Source: Cyanobacteria bacterium UBA8803
GTDB lineage: Bacteria > Cyanobacteriota > Cyanobacteriia > Cyanobacteriales > Coleofasciculaceae
Direction: 5' to 3'
DNA: 8,268 bases
Assembly: GCA_003505715.1 (NCBI GenBank)
Contig: DNXU01000482.1
Location: 19,543 to 27,810 of the forward strand
Shown here: positions 1 through 7,617 of the stretch, one piece after another
Numbering within the stretch: the first letter of the stretch is position 1
Layout: the number at the start of each line of letters is the position of its first letter
Program-made: the position numbers and the translations under genes
Notes under the pieces: generated by a model
Told to the model about the DNA's origin: nothing
Database searches by the model: none
What the model saw: only the letters and a program-made list of their open reading frames with translations

Positions 1-22
1 AGGGATGAAGGATGAGGGATGA
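1..22. repeat. GGATGAG heptamer short tandem repeat (left spacer)
   Basis: A purine-rich run with 7-base periodicity (units of the type ggatgag/ggatga). Bases 8-22 are identical over 15 bases to 2543-2557 in another spacer of this window. Heptanucleotide tandem repeats of this kind are common in spacers of filamentous cyanobacteria. No coding function is seen. Confidence 0.6.
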
Positions 23-54
23 TATCTAGCCCTTTGCGTTGCCCTTGATTGTTT

Positions 55-115
55 GTAGTAAGCACGCTTCCTGCTTTGAAATGCTTTATTTTCAAGTACG
101 AAGCGTGCTTACTAC
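55..115. repeat. Perfect 16-bp inverted repeat, REP/MITE-like hairpin
   Basis: GTAGTAAGCACGCTTC at 55-70 is followed after 29 bases by its exact reverse complement at 100-115. The right end (TTACTACGAA, 109-118) is the reverse complement of TTCGTAGTAA at 7644-7653, so this hairpin and the element at 7642-7710 probably belong to one dispersed family. It lies about 127 bp downstream of galE. There is no T-tract after the stem on either strand, so a mobile-repeat reading fits better than an intrinsic terminator. Confidence 0.75.
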
Positions 116-177
116 GAAGGGTATTTATACGAGGAAAGTCCTACCTAACATGATATTGATCTCTTCCCCGATCTACT

Positions 178-243
178 CCCCATTCCCCTTCGGCTACGCT
201 CAGGGTAAACCCATGCCCCATTCCCCATTCCCCATTCCCCAAT
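178..243. repeat. CCCCATT heptamer repeats plus a dispersed spacer repeat, ending at the galE stop
   Basis: CCCCATT occurs at 178-184 and then three times in tandem at 216-236, followed by a degenerate unit CCCCAAT at 237-243. Between them, CCCTTCGGCTACGCTCAGGG (186-205) matches a dispersed spacer repeat that I recall from many filamentous cyanobacteria. The array touches the last base of the galE stop codon (243-245, read on the minus strand), so the galE 3' untranslated RNA would begin in AATGGGG repeats. Confidence 0.7.
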
Positions 244-1241
244 TACCTATGACGCCTTTGATGCCACTGCCAAGCATCGGTAATAATTTTACTCAGGTCT
301 GGGTATTGGGCAGACCAACCGAGAATTTTTCTAGCTTTATCGCTACTGCCGACTAAAATTGGGGCATCGCCAAGGCGGCGAGCGCACTCCAAGATCTTGA
401 TGTCTCTTTGGGTTACTTGCTTTGCTGTTTCAATAACCTCTCGCACTGAGAAGCCTTTGCCATTGCCTAAATTAAAGATTTCACTTTTGCCGCCATCTAA
501 CACATACTCCAAACCCAGGATGTGAGCCTCGGCTAGGTCGCTGACATGAATGTAATCTCGCAGGCAGGTGCCATCTGGTGTGGGGTAATCGGTGCCCCAA
601 ATCGATATTGTCTCCCGTTTGCCTAAAGCGGTGAAGAGTACTAAGGGGATTAGGTGGGTTTCTGGATAATGGTCTTCACCCAGCAACCCTTCCGGGTTGG
701 CTCCCGCAGCGTTGAAGAAACGAAACACAATATATTGCAAATCACAAGCGCGATCAAAATCGGCTAGCATCTGCTCCATCATCCACTTACTGCTGGCATA
801 AGGATTGAGCGGATCTTTTGGATGATCTTCTACCATCGGCACCTGCTTAGGCATCCCGTAGATGGCGCAGGTGGAAGGAAAGACCAATTTTTTGACATTG
901 GCTGCCACCATGGCTTCCAGCAGAGTTAAAGTACCGCTAACATTGTTGCGATAATATTTTGCTGGGTCACTCACCGACTCTCCCACGGCAATATAAGCTG
1001 CAAAGTGCAGTACTGCCGCGATGTTGTAGCTGGCAAAGAGCTTGTCTAACGTTGGGCGATCGCAAATATCCCCCACCACCAACTCTACCTGTAGAACATC
1101 TTCCACCAATTCTCGATGTCCACTGACCAGGTTATCCAGCACAATGACACCATAACCTTCTCGTTGTAGCGCCAAAACGGTATGAGAGCCAATATAACCA
1201 GCTCCACCCGTTACTAAGATTGTTGGTTTGACTTGCAGCAC
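243..1241 (-). CDS. galE: UDP-glucose 4-epimerase
   Basis: This enzyme interconverts UDP-glucose and UDP-galactose in the cytosol with tightly bound NAD+ (Leloir pathway), supplying UDP-galactose for glycolipids and polysaccharides. It is an extended short-chain dehydrogenase/reductase. The N-terminal Rossmann motif TGGAGYIGSH covers residues 11-20, and D36-N37 lies at the end of beta-2. The catalytic set is S123/T124 and Y148-x3-K152 (YASSK). R289 and D292 in the RRLGDAP segment and NLGNGKGFSV (257-266) are typical of GalE. The length of 332 residues is normal and nothing is broken. The start is GTG at 1241, with a weak AGGGTGG ribosome-binding site about 8 bases upstream; no closer in-frame ATG precedes the Rossmann motif. 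It is transcribed away from the DUF218 gene. A related UDP-hexose epimerase specificity cannot be excluded, but the overall match to GalE is very strong. Confidence 0.95.
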   Translation of the reverse strand: MLQVKPTILVTGGAGYIGSHTVLALQREGYGVIVLDNLVSGHRELVEDVLQVELVVGDICDRPTLDKLFASYNIAAVLHFAAYIAVGESVSDPAKYYRNNVSGTLTLLEAMVAANVKKLVFPSTCAIYGMPKQVPMVEDHPKDPLNPYASSKWMMEQMLADFDRACDLQYIVFRFFNAAGANPEGLLGEDHYPETHLIPLVLFTALGKRETISIWGTDYPTPDGTCLRDYIHVSDLAEAHILGLEYVLDGGKSEIFNLGNGKGFSVREVIETAKQVTQRDIKILECARRLGDAPILVGSSDKARKILGWSAQYPDLSKIITDAWQWHQRRHR

Positions 1242-1293
1242 GCTCAGACCACCCTATTCCTCGTTTTATAGCCTAACTATACACGGGATATTT

Positions 1294-1322
1294 TTGACAT
1301 TCTCCTCGACTAAACTTACTTT
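1294..1322 (+). promoter_or_regulatory. Candidate sigma-70 type promoter upstream of the DUF218 gene
   Basis: A perfect -35 hexamer TTGACA (1294-1299) is followed after 17 bases by TACTTT (1317-1322), a poor -10 matching three of six consensus positions. It points toward the DUF218 gene and would give a leader of nearly 190 bases. The spacer also has TATAAT at 1362-1367 without a good -35, and TATAAA/TATAGT on the minus strand (1265-1281) that could be -10 elements for galE. Inferred from motif and spacing only. Confidence 0.3.
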
Positions 1323-1430
1323 ATGGCCGGAGATTCCCCAGAAATGGCTGTCAATGACGAGTATAATTCCGATGTGAAGGTCATGCTCTCTTTTGAGCTG
1401 ATCCCTGTTGGTGTCACAAAATTCGGATGA
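1323..1430 (+). CDS. Possible 35-residue open frame in the galE/DUF218 spacer
   Basis: ATG at 1323 to TGA at 1430 encodes a short acidic peptide (begins MAGDSPEMAVNDEYNSD, ends IPVGVTKFG) of mixed, non-repetitive composition. I do not recognise it. There is no ribosome-binding site, and the candidate promoter just upstream would start transcription inside the frame. It may be chance, or a remnant of a longer gene. Apart from this frame and the promoter motifs the 222-bp spacer shows nothing. Confidence 0.15.
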   Translation: MAGDSPEMAVNDEYNSDVKVMLSFELIPVGVTKFG

Positions 1431-1514
1431 AAATAGCTTGCCGTTGTTAGTTCTTAATCACTAATGTGTAGTAGAACTAACCCTGAAAACCCAACCACTC
1501 ACAATTGCAGAACA

Positions 1515-2492
1515 ATGTTTCTACTACTTACTCAAGTCCTGCTTTGGTTGCTGATCGGAGTCCTGATCTACAACCTCTTTAGAAGAGTAATTCCCAAGGA
1601 GTATTTTACCTTGCTTGGGGGTTTATTGCTGTTCGCCCTGATTGTTATGGCGTTTTTCAGCCCCACCAATCCAGTGGTGTCAACCCTATGGAACATTCTT
1701 TCTTTTCCCCTCAAGCCTGTAGGGGCCACCATCGTGCTTTTAAGCATAGCCCTACGCAAAGGGCTAGAGAAATCAAAAAACCTGGTATTGGCAGCCTTGC
1801 TGATTATGCTGCTCTCAAGTACGCCATTTTTCACAAACCTACTGGCGGCTAGTGCCGAACAACGTGCGTTTACTCCTCAGGAGGCAGCGACGCAAACGGC
1901 AGCAGCGATTGTGGTACTTGGACAAGGAACCACTGAACCAAACCTGCCGCCTCGGACGCAAATTCAACTCACAGATTCAGGCGATCGCATTCTTTATGCA
2001 GCTCAGCTTTATCGAACTTCCGGCAACAACCCCTTAGTGATTGTCAGTGCTGGCCCTCGCACCAACCTAGAAGGCAATCAAAGCCAGATTAATGAGGGTA
2101 ATGATATCCGGACTTTGCTGCTACAGATGGGTGTTCCCACCGACCGAATTGTCGTAGACTCCAATAGTACCGACTTGCGCAGTTCTGCCGTAGCGGTAGA
2201 GAGAATTTTAAGGGAGCGGGGATTGGCCAACCGTCGGGTGTTTCTAGTCAGTTCTGCCTTCAATAGCCGTCGTGCCCAACAGACCTTTAGAGATGTTGGT
2301 CTTACCAACGTCGTTGCCAAACCCACGAATTTCTTCCGGTTCCAATCTGGAGCAACTCCCAGACTGCGCCTTTGGTACGGTTCCTTTATCCCATCGGTCG
2401 AAGCCCTTACCGTTAGCACGCGGGTCGTGGAAGAATTTCTGACTTCGGTTTACTACTACTTAAGAGGATGGCTAGCACCGGGTATCTTTTGA
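1515..2492 (+). CDS. Membrane-anchored DUF218 (YdcF/ElyC/SanA-like) protein
   Basis: Numbering is from the ATG at 1515 (325 residues). Hydrophobic segments at about 1-22, 28-50, 67-80 and 87-112 anchor the protein in the membrane; a soluble DUF218 domain follows. Family landmarks are AIVVLGQG (131-138), GDRILYAAQLYR (156-167), VIVSAGP (175-181), INEGNDIRTLLLQMGVP (192-208, with E194 as the usual conserved acid) and VFLVSSAFNSRRAQQTF (242-258). ElyC and SanA of E. coli, of the same family, affect envelope and peptidoglycan integrity; the biochemical activity is unsettled. Residues usual at the putative active site differ here: Asn250 stands where most members have His (SAxHxxRA), and the ENA motif reads SSA. 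An upstream in-frame ATG at 1464 would add 17 polar residues before the first membrane helix; neither start has a ribosome-binding site, and 1515 is preferred because family members usually start directly with the helix. Specific function is not known. Confidence 0.85.
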   Translation: MFLLLTQVLLWLLIGVLIYNLFRRVIPKEYFTLLGGLLLFALIVMAFFSPTNPVVSTLWNILSFPLKPVGATIVLLSIALRKGLEKSKNLVLAALLIMLLSSTPFFTNLLAASAEQRAFTPQEAATQTAAAIVVLGQGTTEPNLPPRTQIQLTDSGDRILYAAQLYRTSGNNPLVIVSAGPRTNLEGNQSQINEGNDIRTLLLQMGVPTDRIVVDSNSTDLRSSAVAVERILRERGLANRRVFLVSSAFNSRRAQQTFRDVGLTNVVAKPTNFFRFQSGATPRLRLWYGSFIPSVEALTVSTRVVEEFLTSVYYYLRGWLAPGIF

Positions 2493-2518
2493 GCCAGATA
2501 CTCCCAGTGTTGTCGGGA

Positions 2519-2670
2519 AAATGGGGAGAGGGGCGAGGGAGGAAGGATGAGGGATGAGGGATAAGAGGTAGGGCTAATTCATGCTCATCACAGAAAATTC
2601 CTGAGCCTTCTGTACCGAGTACAAATTACTCCCCCAGCTCCCCTATAGCTCCCCCAACTCCCCTAGCTCC
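2519..2670. repeat. Low-complexity spacer: G-rich heptamers and a CT-rich tract
   Basis: Between the DUF218 and exporter genes lies a purine-rich run (about 2519-2571), including GGATGAG-type heptamers at 2543-2564, and a pyrimidine-rich run of AGCTCCCC-like units (2630-2670). The two arms are partly complementary (GGGGAG against CTCCCC) and could pair over a loop of some 60 to 100 bases, but no clean stem is present. Further AATGGGG units (2519, 2710) match the CCCCATT family near galE. No gene is visible here and no clear terminator follows the DUF218 stop. Confidence 0.55.
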
Positions 2671-2741
2671 AAGACACGACTTATCTGGCCAAAGACTATT
2701 CTTATAGGGAATGGGGAGCGAGACTGGCTTTGCCCGGTTAC

Positions 2742-2758
2742 GATATCATGTTGATATC
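2742..2758. promoter_or_regulatory. GATATCA palindrome touching the exporter start codon
   Basis: GATATCATGTTGATATC is a perfect 7-bp inverted repeat with a 3-base spacer, ending one base before the preferred ATG at 2759. The same bases form a direct repeat GATATCATG at 2742-2750 and 2753-2761. A dimeric repressor site, or a hairpin covering the translation start, is possible. Which protein would bind is unknown. Confidence 0.35.
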
Positions 2759-4504
2759 ATGGCTACCCTTCGTCTCCAAAAACTTTTTGCCTACCTACGT
2801 CCTCACGCGCCTCAGGCAGCAGGAGGTATTATTGCCCTGCTGGTTGTCAATGGAATTGGGGTTTATATTCCTTTACTGATTCGAGATAGCATTGACGAGT
2901 TGCGCACGGCCTTCAGTTTCGATAGTGTCTGGCGCTTTGTCGTACTCATCCTTATTCTTGCCTCCTTGATGTGGGGAGTGCGGATGGCCTCCCGCATTCT
3001 GATTTTTGGAGTAGGGCGTAAGGTTGAATTCGACCTCAAACAAGACATTTTTCAGCACCTGCTAAAACTAGAACCGTCCTATTTTTCCACCAATACTGCT
3101 GGGGATTTAATTAACCGCGCTACCAGTGATGTGGATAATATCCGGCGTCTGTTGGGGTTTGCTGTGTTGAGTCTGGCTAACACGATATTTGCCTATACCC
3201 TGACGCTGCCAGTGATGATGTCGATTAACGTGCAGCTGACTCTGATGGCACTGGCGGTTTATCCTTTGATGTTAATGGCCGTCCAGCTTTTTAGCGAAAA
3301 GCTGCGCCAACAGCAGCAGGCGGTTCAGGAAGAACTCTCTCACCTGAGCGAACTGATTCAAGAAGATATGAGCGGCATCTCCCTGATTAAAATCTATGCC
3401 CAGGAACAAAACGAGCGCCGCGCCTTCCAACGCCTTAACGGACAGCTACTGACTGCCAATTTAAATCTAGCCAGAACTAGAAACGTCCTATTTCCTGTTA
3501 TTGAAGCACTGACCTATGTCAGCTTACTGGCTCTGCTGTGGTTCGGTTCTGGTGCGATCGCCCAAGGTAAGATTAGTATTGGGGATTTCGTGGCGCTGAT
3601 TCTCTATGCAGAACGCTTGGTGTTCCCCACTGCACTGCTAGGCTTTACTATTACGGCTTATCAGCGGGGTGAAGTGAGTGTTGACCGGATTGAGTCGATT
3701 CTCACTATTGAGCCGAAAATTCAAGATGCGCCGGATGCGATCGCCCTCCCCCAACCCGTGCGAGGTCAGTTGACGGCTCGCAACCTGACCTATACTTTTC
3801 CCGGAACTAAAATCCCAGCACTGCAACAAGTAAACTTCACCATTCAGGCAGGTGAAACCGTGGCTATTGTGGGAGCAATTGGTTCGGGGAAATCCACCCT
3901 AGCTAATGCCTTACCCCGTTTGTTGGATATTGACGCCGACCAATTATTCTTAGATGGGCATGACATAACCAAACTGCGTTTGAAAGACTTGCGCGGCGCG
4001 ATCGCCTACGTTCCCCAAGATAGCTTTCTATTTAGTACCAGCATCAAAAATAATATCTGCTATGGTGCCCCTGTAAGCGAGCAGTCAGAGGTCGAATATG
4101 TCGCCAAGCAAGCCCAAATCCAACTAGAAATTCTTAATTTCCCCCAGCACTATGAAACAATGGTGGGAGAACGGGGTATTACTCTCTCTGGCGGCCAGCG
4201 GCAACGGCTTGCTCTGGCTAGAGCGCTACTGATGGAAGCACCAGTGCTGATTCTAGACGATGCGCTTTCTTCTGTTGATAATCAAACCGCTACCCAAATT
4301 CTGCAAAATCTCTCGGCCAGCGTTCAGCGCCAAACAGTGATTTTCATCTCGCACCAACTTTCGGCAGCTGCCACAGCCGATCGCATCTTAGTGATAGAAG
4401 CGGGTCGAATTGTTCAAAGCGGTACTCACGCTCAACTTCTGGCAAGTCCCGGCGTTTATCGCTCCCTCTGGCAACAGCACCAGATCGAGGAAATTGTACG
4501 TTAG
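2759..4504 (+). CDS. ABC exporter half-transporter (fused membrane and ATPase domains, MdlA-like)
   Basis: Numbering is from ATG 2759 (581 residues, normal for a type IV exporter half). Six membrane helices lie at about 22-42, 54-74, 134-155, 156-179, 249-267 and 272-296. The nucleotide-binding domain has Walker A GAIGSGKST (372-380, K378), Q-loop Q420, signature LSGGQ (476-480), Walker B VLILD (496-500) and switch His532. The residue after Walker B, normally the catalytic Glu, is Asp501 (ILDDALSSVD), the pattern of the degenerate-site subunit of heterodimeric exporters such as E. coli MdlA or TM287. A homodimer would have two weak ATPase sites, so an unlinked partner is likely; none lies within this window. 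An in-frame ATG at 2711 would add 16 residues, but it sits in AATGGGG spacer-repeat sequence and conserved character begins only at MATLRLQKL, so 2759 is preferred. Substrate (lipid, peptide or drug) cannot be told. Confidence 0.9.
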   Translation: MATLRLQKLFAYLRPHAPQAAGGIIALLVVNGIGVYIPLLIRDSIDELRTAFSFDSVWRFVVLILILASLMWGVRMASRILIFGVGRKVEFDLKQDIFQHLLKLEPSYFSTNTAGDLINRATSDVDNIRRLLGFAVLSLANTIFAYTLTLPVMMSINVQLTLMALAVYPLMLMAVQLFSEKLRQQQQAVQEELSHLSELIQEDMSGISLIKIYAQEQNERRAFQRLNGQLLTANLNLARTRNVLFPVIEALTYVSLLALLWFGSGAIAQGKISIGDFVALILYAERLVFPTALLGFTITAYQRGEVSVDRIESILTIEPKIQDAPDAIALPQPVRGQLTARNLTYTFPGTKIPALQQVNFTIQAGETVAIVGAIGSGKSTLANALPRLLDIDADQLFLDGHDITKLRLKDLRGAIAYVPQDSFLFSTSIKNNICYGAPVSEQSEVEYVAKQAQIQLEILNFPQHYETMVGERGITLSGGQRQRLALARALLMEAPVLILDDALSSVDNQTATQILQNLSASVQRQTVIFISHQLSAAATADRILVIEAGRIVQSGTHAQLLASPGVYRSLWQQHQIEEIVR

Positions 4505-4512
4505 GTACTATG

Positions 4513-4526
4513 AGTGATCGCTCACT
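4513..4526. other. Small hairpin just after the exporter stop
   Basis: AGTGA-TCGC-TCACT forms a 5-bp stem with a 4-base loop, beginning 9 bases after the TAG at 4502-4504; GGT/ACC could extend it across a bulge. No T-tract follows (AAAGGGGAG instead), so it is at most a weak 3'-end stabiliser rather than a standard intrinsic terminator. Confidence 0.25.
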
Positions 4527-4668
4527 ACCAAAGGGGAGAGGCAAAATAAACTGATTAATCGTAAAAATTGCTACAACAGCCTGTTTAAGTATTGAGCTAA
4601 GATGCGGAAAATTTCATGGGAAAACTCTGGCAATAGCGAAGCTGGTGCCACGATAAGAGTTGGTAGAG

Positions 4669-4685
4669 ATCAATAGCTTATTGAT
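4669..4685. promoter_or_regulatory. ATCAATA-GCT-TATTGAT palindrome upstream of the sensor kinase
   Basis: A perfect 7-bp inverted repeat with a 3-base spacer, 120 bases before the kinase start. As RNA it could extend to a 9-bp hairpin (one G-U pair and one A-U pair). No T-tract follows. It may be an operator or part of the leader. The rest of the 4505-4805 spacer has no clear gene, no recognised riboswitch and no convincing -35/-10 pair. Confidence 0.35.
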
Positions 4686-4805
4686 TTAAGGATAAGGGGG
4701 AAAACCTGTAACCATCGGACTTACAATGAATTGACGTTGAAAAGATCGCGGGTGCGGGAGTTCGAGCGGTACTCCAAAAGGAGACTATTTCGGGAATAAT
4801 TAGTG

Positions 4806-7616
4806 ATGAGTGAGACAAGCCAGTCGGGTGTTAGGTCTGGTTCAAAAATACGTGTGGGCATTTTGCACTCGTTGAGCGGCACGATGTCAATTAGCGAAGC
4901 ATCTTTAATGGAAGCAGAGCTGATGGCGATCGCGCAAATCAACGCAGCGGGTGGGGTTCTGGGTTGCACCATTGAACCTGTGATTGAGGATGGAGCCTCT
5001 GACCCAGCTACCTTTGCCCTCAAAGCCAGGAAGTTGATCGAACAAGACAAGGTGGCAACAATTTTCGGCGGCTGGACTTCAGCCATCCGGAAAGCTGTTT
5101 TGCCTGTTTTAGAGGAACTCAACGCCCTGATGTGGTATCCGGTGGAGTATGAAGGGCTGGAATGTTCGCGTCAAATTTTCTACACGGGTATTTGTCCCAA
5201 CCAACAGGTAGAGCCAGCCGTTGACTGGTTACTGAAAAACCAAGGCAAACGTTTTTACTTGCTGGGGTCTGACTATGTTTTTCCTCGCACCGCCAACAAG
5301 TTGATTAAAGCTCAGCTCAAACAGCAAGGGGGTAGCTTAGTTGGAGAGGAGTACGTGGCTTTAGGGACGACAGAGTTTAGGGAATTGATTGGCAGGATCG
5401 AGACAGCTAAACCCGATGTAGTCTTTAGTACCCTGAATGGTGATAGCAATTTGGCATTCTACCAACAGTATAAAGAAGCAGGAATTAGCGCCACAGAAAT
5501 CCCGATCATGGCCGTCAGCGTTGCTGAAGAGGAATTGCGACGGATTGGGGGTAGCACGGCTGTCGGTCACTATGCCAGTTGGAGTTATTTTCAGAGTATC
5601 GATACACCCCAAAACCAGGAATTTGTCAAAAGTTTTCAGGCGCAGTACGGCGCAGATCGGGTCACTAGCGCTCCCCTCGAATCAGCTTACGTTCAGGTTT
5701 ACCTTTGGAAACAAGCAGCTGAACAAGCGGGTTCCTTTGAGGTGGACTTATTGCGGGAGGCTGCTTACGGGCAAACTTTTGATGCGCCAGGGGGTCAGGT
5801 TAGGATTGAACCCAACAACCATGTCAGGAAACAATGCCACATTGGCAAGATTTTACCCGACGGTCAATTTGAAATTGTGTTTACCAGTGCTGGTGCCATC
5901 AAACCCCAGCCTTGGTTGGGAATTGAAGAGTTAAAAGACAGCATTTCGCCAGTAGTCTTTGACATGCTCGCGGAAGTGTCTCAGTCAATTCAATATAGCT
6001 GCCAGCTGGAACAAAAGTCTCGGGAAGTCGAAGTGGCGATGGCTCAATTGGTAGCTACTAACGAGCGCCTGCAAAAGACTCAAGACCAGCTTTTGCAAGC
6101 AGAAGCGAAATTTCGGGAACTGCAAGCTCGGGAAAAACTGCTGAAAAGCCGCCTGTCTAGCCAAATCCGCAGTTCTTTGGAATTAGACCAGATTTTGCTA
6201 ACCGCCGTCCAAGAAATTAGAAGTCTGTTGCAGATCGACTGCTGCCAGTTCTTCTGGTATCGTTGTGAGGTTAACCCACCTCGGTTTGAACTGATGCAAG
6301 AGGCGAATCTATTATTACAGCAGGTGGGAGAGCTAAAACAAAAAAGAGGTCAGCATTTACAGGGATTAGAGGTACGAATTGACCAGCAAGGCATGTTGCA
6401 AATTGACGATCTAGCTGTAGATGAACAGCTAGATGTTATCAGTCGCGATCGCCTCGCTAGTTTGGGTATCAAAAGCTTGCTCATTGCTCCCGTGCAAACT
6501 CGTGCCAATAAAATGGGGATTGTGGTTTGCCAACATTGTCGGGAGAGCCGTCCCTGGAGCAATCAGGAAGTAGAATTAATTGCTTCTGTCGTTGACCAAT
6601 TAGCAAGTGCGATTGATCAAGCTGAACTTTACGCTCAAAGTCGCATGACGGCAGTCTTAGCCACGGCTCAAGCCGAACAACTCAAGCAAGCACTGCATGA
6701 CTTGAAAGCCTATCAAGCTCAGTTAGTACAAACTGAAAAAATGTCTACGTTAGGGACGCTGGTTGCTGGTGTAGCTCACGAAATCAACAACCCCACTAGC
6801 TTCATTTACGGCAACCTGCACTACGCTAAAGAATACACGCAAAACCTACTGGAACTGGTTAAGCTCTATCAAAAATACTATCCCGAACCTATTTCAGAAA
6901 TTGAAGCTTATACCCAAACCATTGAGCTGGAGTTTTTGGCCAAAGATTTACCAAAAACTCTTTATTCTATGGAAATTGGCGCGGAGCGCATTCGCCATCT
7001 GGTCTTGAGCTTGCGCAACTTCTCGCGGACAGACCACGCTCAGATGCAACCTATGAATATCCATGAGGGGATAGAAAGTACCTTATTAATTTTGCGCAAT
7101 CGCATCAAAGGTAAAGGGGAACGTCCTCCTCTGGAATTGATCAAAGACTATGGCCCACTGCCACCAGTGGAGTGCTACCCTTCTCAGCTCAATCAAGTGT
7201 TTATGAATCTGCTGGGTAATGCCATTGATGCTTTGGAAGAATCCGGCGTTGGCTGTGAGTGGTCAGACCGCAGGGAGCCAATAACCCAGAATCCAACAAT
7301 TTGGATTCGTACCGAACTCTTGGATAGCGATCGTGTTGCGATCAGAATCGCAGATAACGGCCCTGGAATGACAGAAGAGGTCAAGTTAAAACTCTTCGAC
7401 CCGTTTTTTACTACCAAACCCATTGGTAAAGGAACGGGTTTGGGTCTTTCAATTAGTTATCAGATTGTGGTAGAAAAGCACGGCGGGGTTCTCCGCTGCG
7501 AATCAGTCCTAGGAAAAGGCACTGAGTTTGCGATCGAGTTGCCAGTTTACCAATGCCACGAAACTAGAGCGACTGCTGCACCCTCTGTAGCTGCTGCGTC
7601 ATTGCCCCATTGTTAA
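4806..7616 (+). CDS. Cytosolic UrtA/AmiC-type ligand-binding sensor histidine kinase with GAF domain
   Basis: Numbering is from ATG 4806 (936 residues). Residues about 14-385 are a type I periplasmic-binding fold very close to UrtA, the urea ABC transporter binding protein: [14 protein letters not shown] near the N-terminus, MWYPVEYEG (109-117), [11 protein letters not shown] (154-164) and QTFDAPGG. There is no signal peptide, lipobox or membrane segment, so it should read cytosolic urea, amide or a similar small ligand, as AmiC does in Pseudomonas. A coiled coil (about 395-455), a GAF domain (about 457-615) and a second helical linker lead to the kinase core: H-box with His658 (GVAHEINNP), N-box N801/N805, G1 DNGPG (850-854), F-box DPFF (865-868) and G2 GTGLGLS (876-882). 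All catalytic motifs are intact. There is no receiver domain; the phosphoacceptor is encoded elsewhere. A GTG at 4803 is the only other start, since a TAA at 4797 closes the frame. The AAGGAG at 4778-4783 is about 22 bases from the start, too far for a normal ribosome-binding site. Confidence 0.92.
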   Translation: MSETSQSGVRSGSKIRVGILHSLSGTMSISEASLMEAELMAIAQINAAGGVLGCTIEPVIEDGASDPATFALKARKLIEQDKVATIFGGWTSAIRKAVLPVLEELNALMWYPVEYEGLECSRQIFYTGICPNQQVEPAVDWLLKNQGKRFYLLGSDYVFPRTANKLIKAQLKQQGGSLVGEEYVALGTTEFRELIGRIETAKPDVVFSTLNGDSNLAFYQQYKEAGISATEIPIMAVSVAEEELRRIGGSTAVGHYASWSYFQSIDTPQNQEFVKSFQAQYGADRVTSAPLESAYVQVYLWKQAAEQAGSFEVDLLREAAYGQTFDAPGGQVRIEPNNHVRKQCHIGKILPDGQFEIVFTSAGAIKPQPWLGIEELKDSISPVVFDMLAEVSQSIQYSCQLEQKSREVEVAMAQLVATNERLQKTQDQLLQAEAKFRELQAREKLLKSRLSSQIRSSLELDQILLTAVQEIRSLLQIDCCQFFWYRCEVNPPRFELMQEANLLLQQVGELKQKRGQHLQGLEVRIDQQGMLQIDDLAVDEQLDVISRDRLASLGIKSLLIAPVQTRANKMGIVVCQHCRESRPWSNQEVELIASVVDQLASAIDQAELYAQSRMTAVLATAQAEQLKQALHDLKAYQAQLVQTEKMSTLGTLVAGVAHEINNPTSFIYGNLHYAKEYTQNLLELVKLYQKYYPEPISEIEAYTQTIELEFLAKDLPKTLYSMEIGAERIRHLVLSLRNFSRTDHAQMQPMNIHEGIESTLLILRNRIKGKGERPPLELIKDYGPLPPVECYPSQLNQVFMNLLGNAIDALEESGVGCEWSDRREPITQNPTIWIRTELLDSDRVAIRIADNGPGMTEEVKLKLFDPFFTTKPIGKGTGLGLSISYQIVVEKHGGVLRCESVLGKGTEFAIELPVYQCHETRATAAPSVAAASLPHC

Positions 7617-7617
7617 A

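Larger units (their letters stand above)
1056..6452. repeat. Seven HIP1 octamers (GCGATCGC) scattered in the genes
   Basis: Exact GCGATCGC palindromes are at 1056-1063, 1981-1988, 3554-3561, 3737-3744, 3998-4005, 4926-4933 and 6445-6452. All lie inside the four recognised genes and none in the spacers. HIP1 over-representation is a hallmark of many cyanobacterial genomes and is the main evidence for the host lineage. Confidence 0.9.

Noticed and set aside
39..356. A 105-codon plus-strand open frame at the left end
   Set aside because: It runs through the inverted repeat and the CCCCATT heptamers and then antisense into the well-supported end of galE; composition is repeat-derived.
1323..1430. 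The 35-codon spacer frame as a confident gene
   Set aside because: No ribosome-binding site, conflict with the candidate promoter, and no recognised family; kept only as a low-confidence feature.
2500..2520. TCCC...GGGA after the DUF218 stop as a terminator
   Set aside because: Only four pairs, poor stem extension and no T-tract.
4707..4725. TGTA-N11-TACA upstream of the kinase as an NtcA site
   Set aside because: NtcA sites have GTA-N8-TAC; the spacing here is 11, so the nitrogen-control reading, though attractive for a urea-type sensor, is not supported.
4731..4760. TTGACG at 4731 as the -35 of a kinase promoter
   Set aside because: The expected -10 position is GC-rich (GGTGCGGGAG) with no TATAAT-like hexamer.
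5437..5934. A 165-codon plus-strand frame inside the kinase gene
   Set aside because: It lies wholly within the UrtA-like domain in another frame, with no motif or start signal; a shadow of the real gene.
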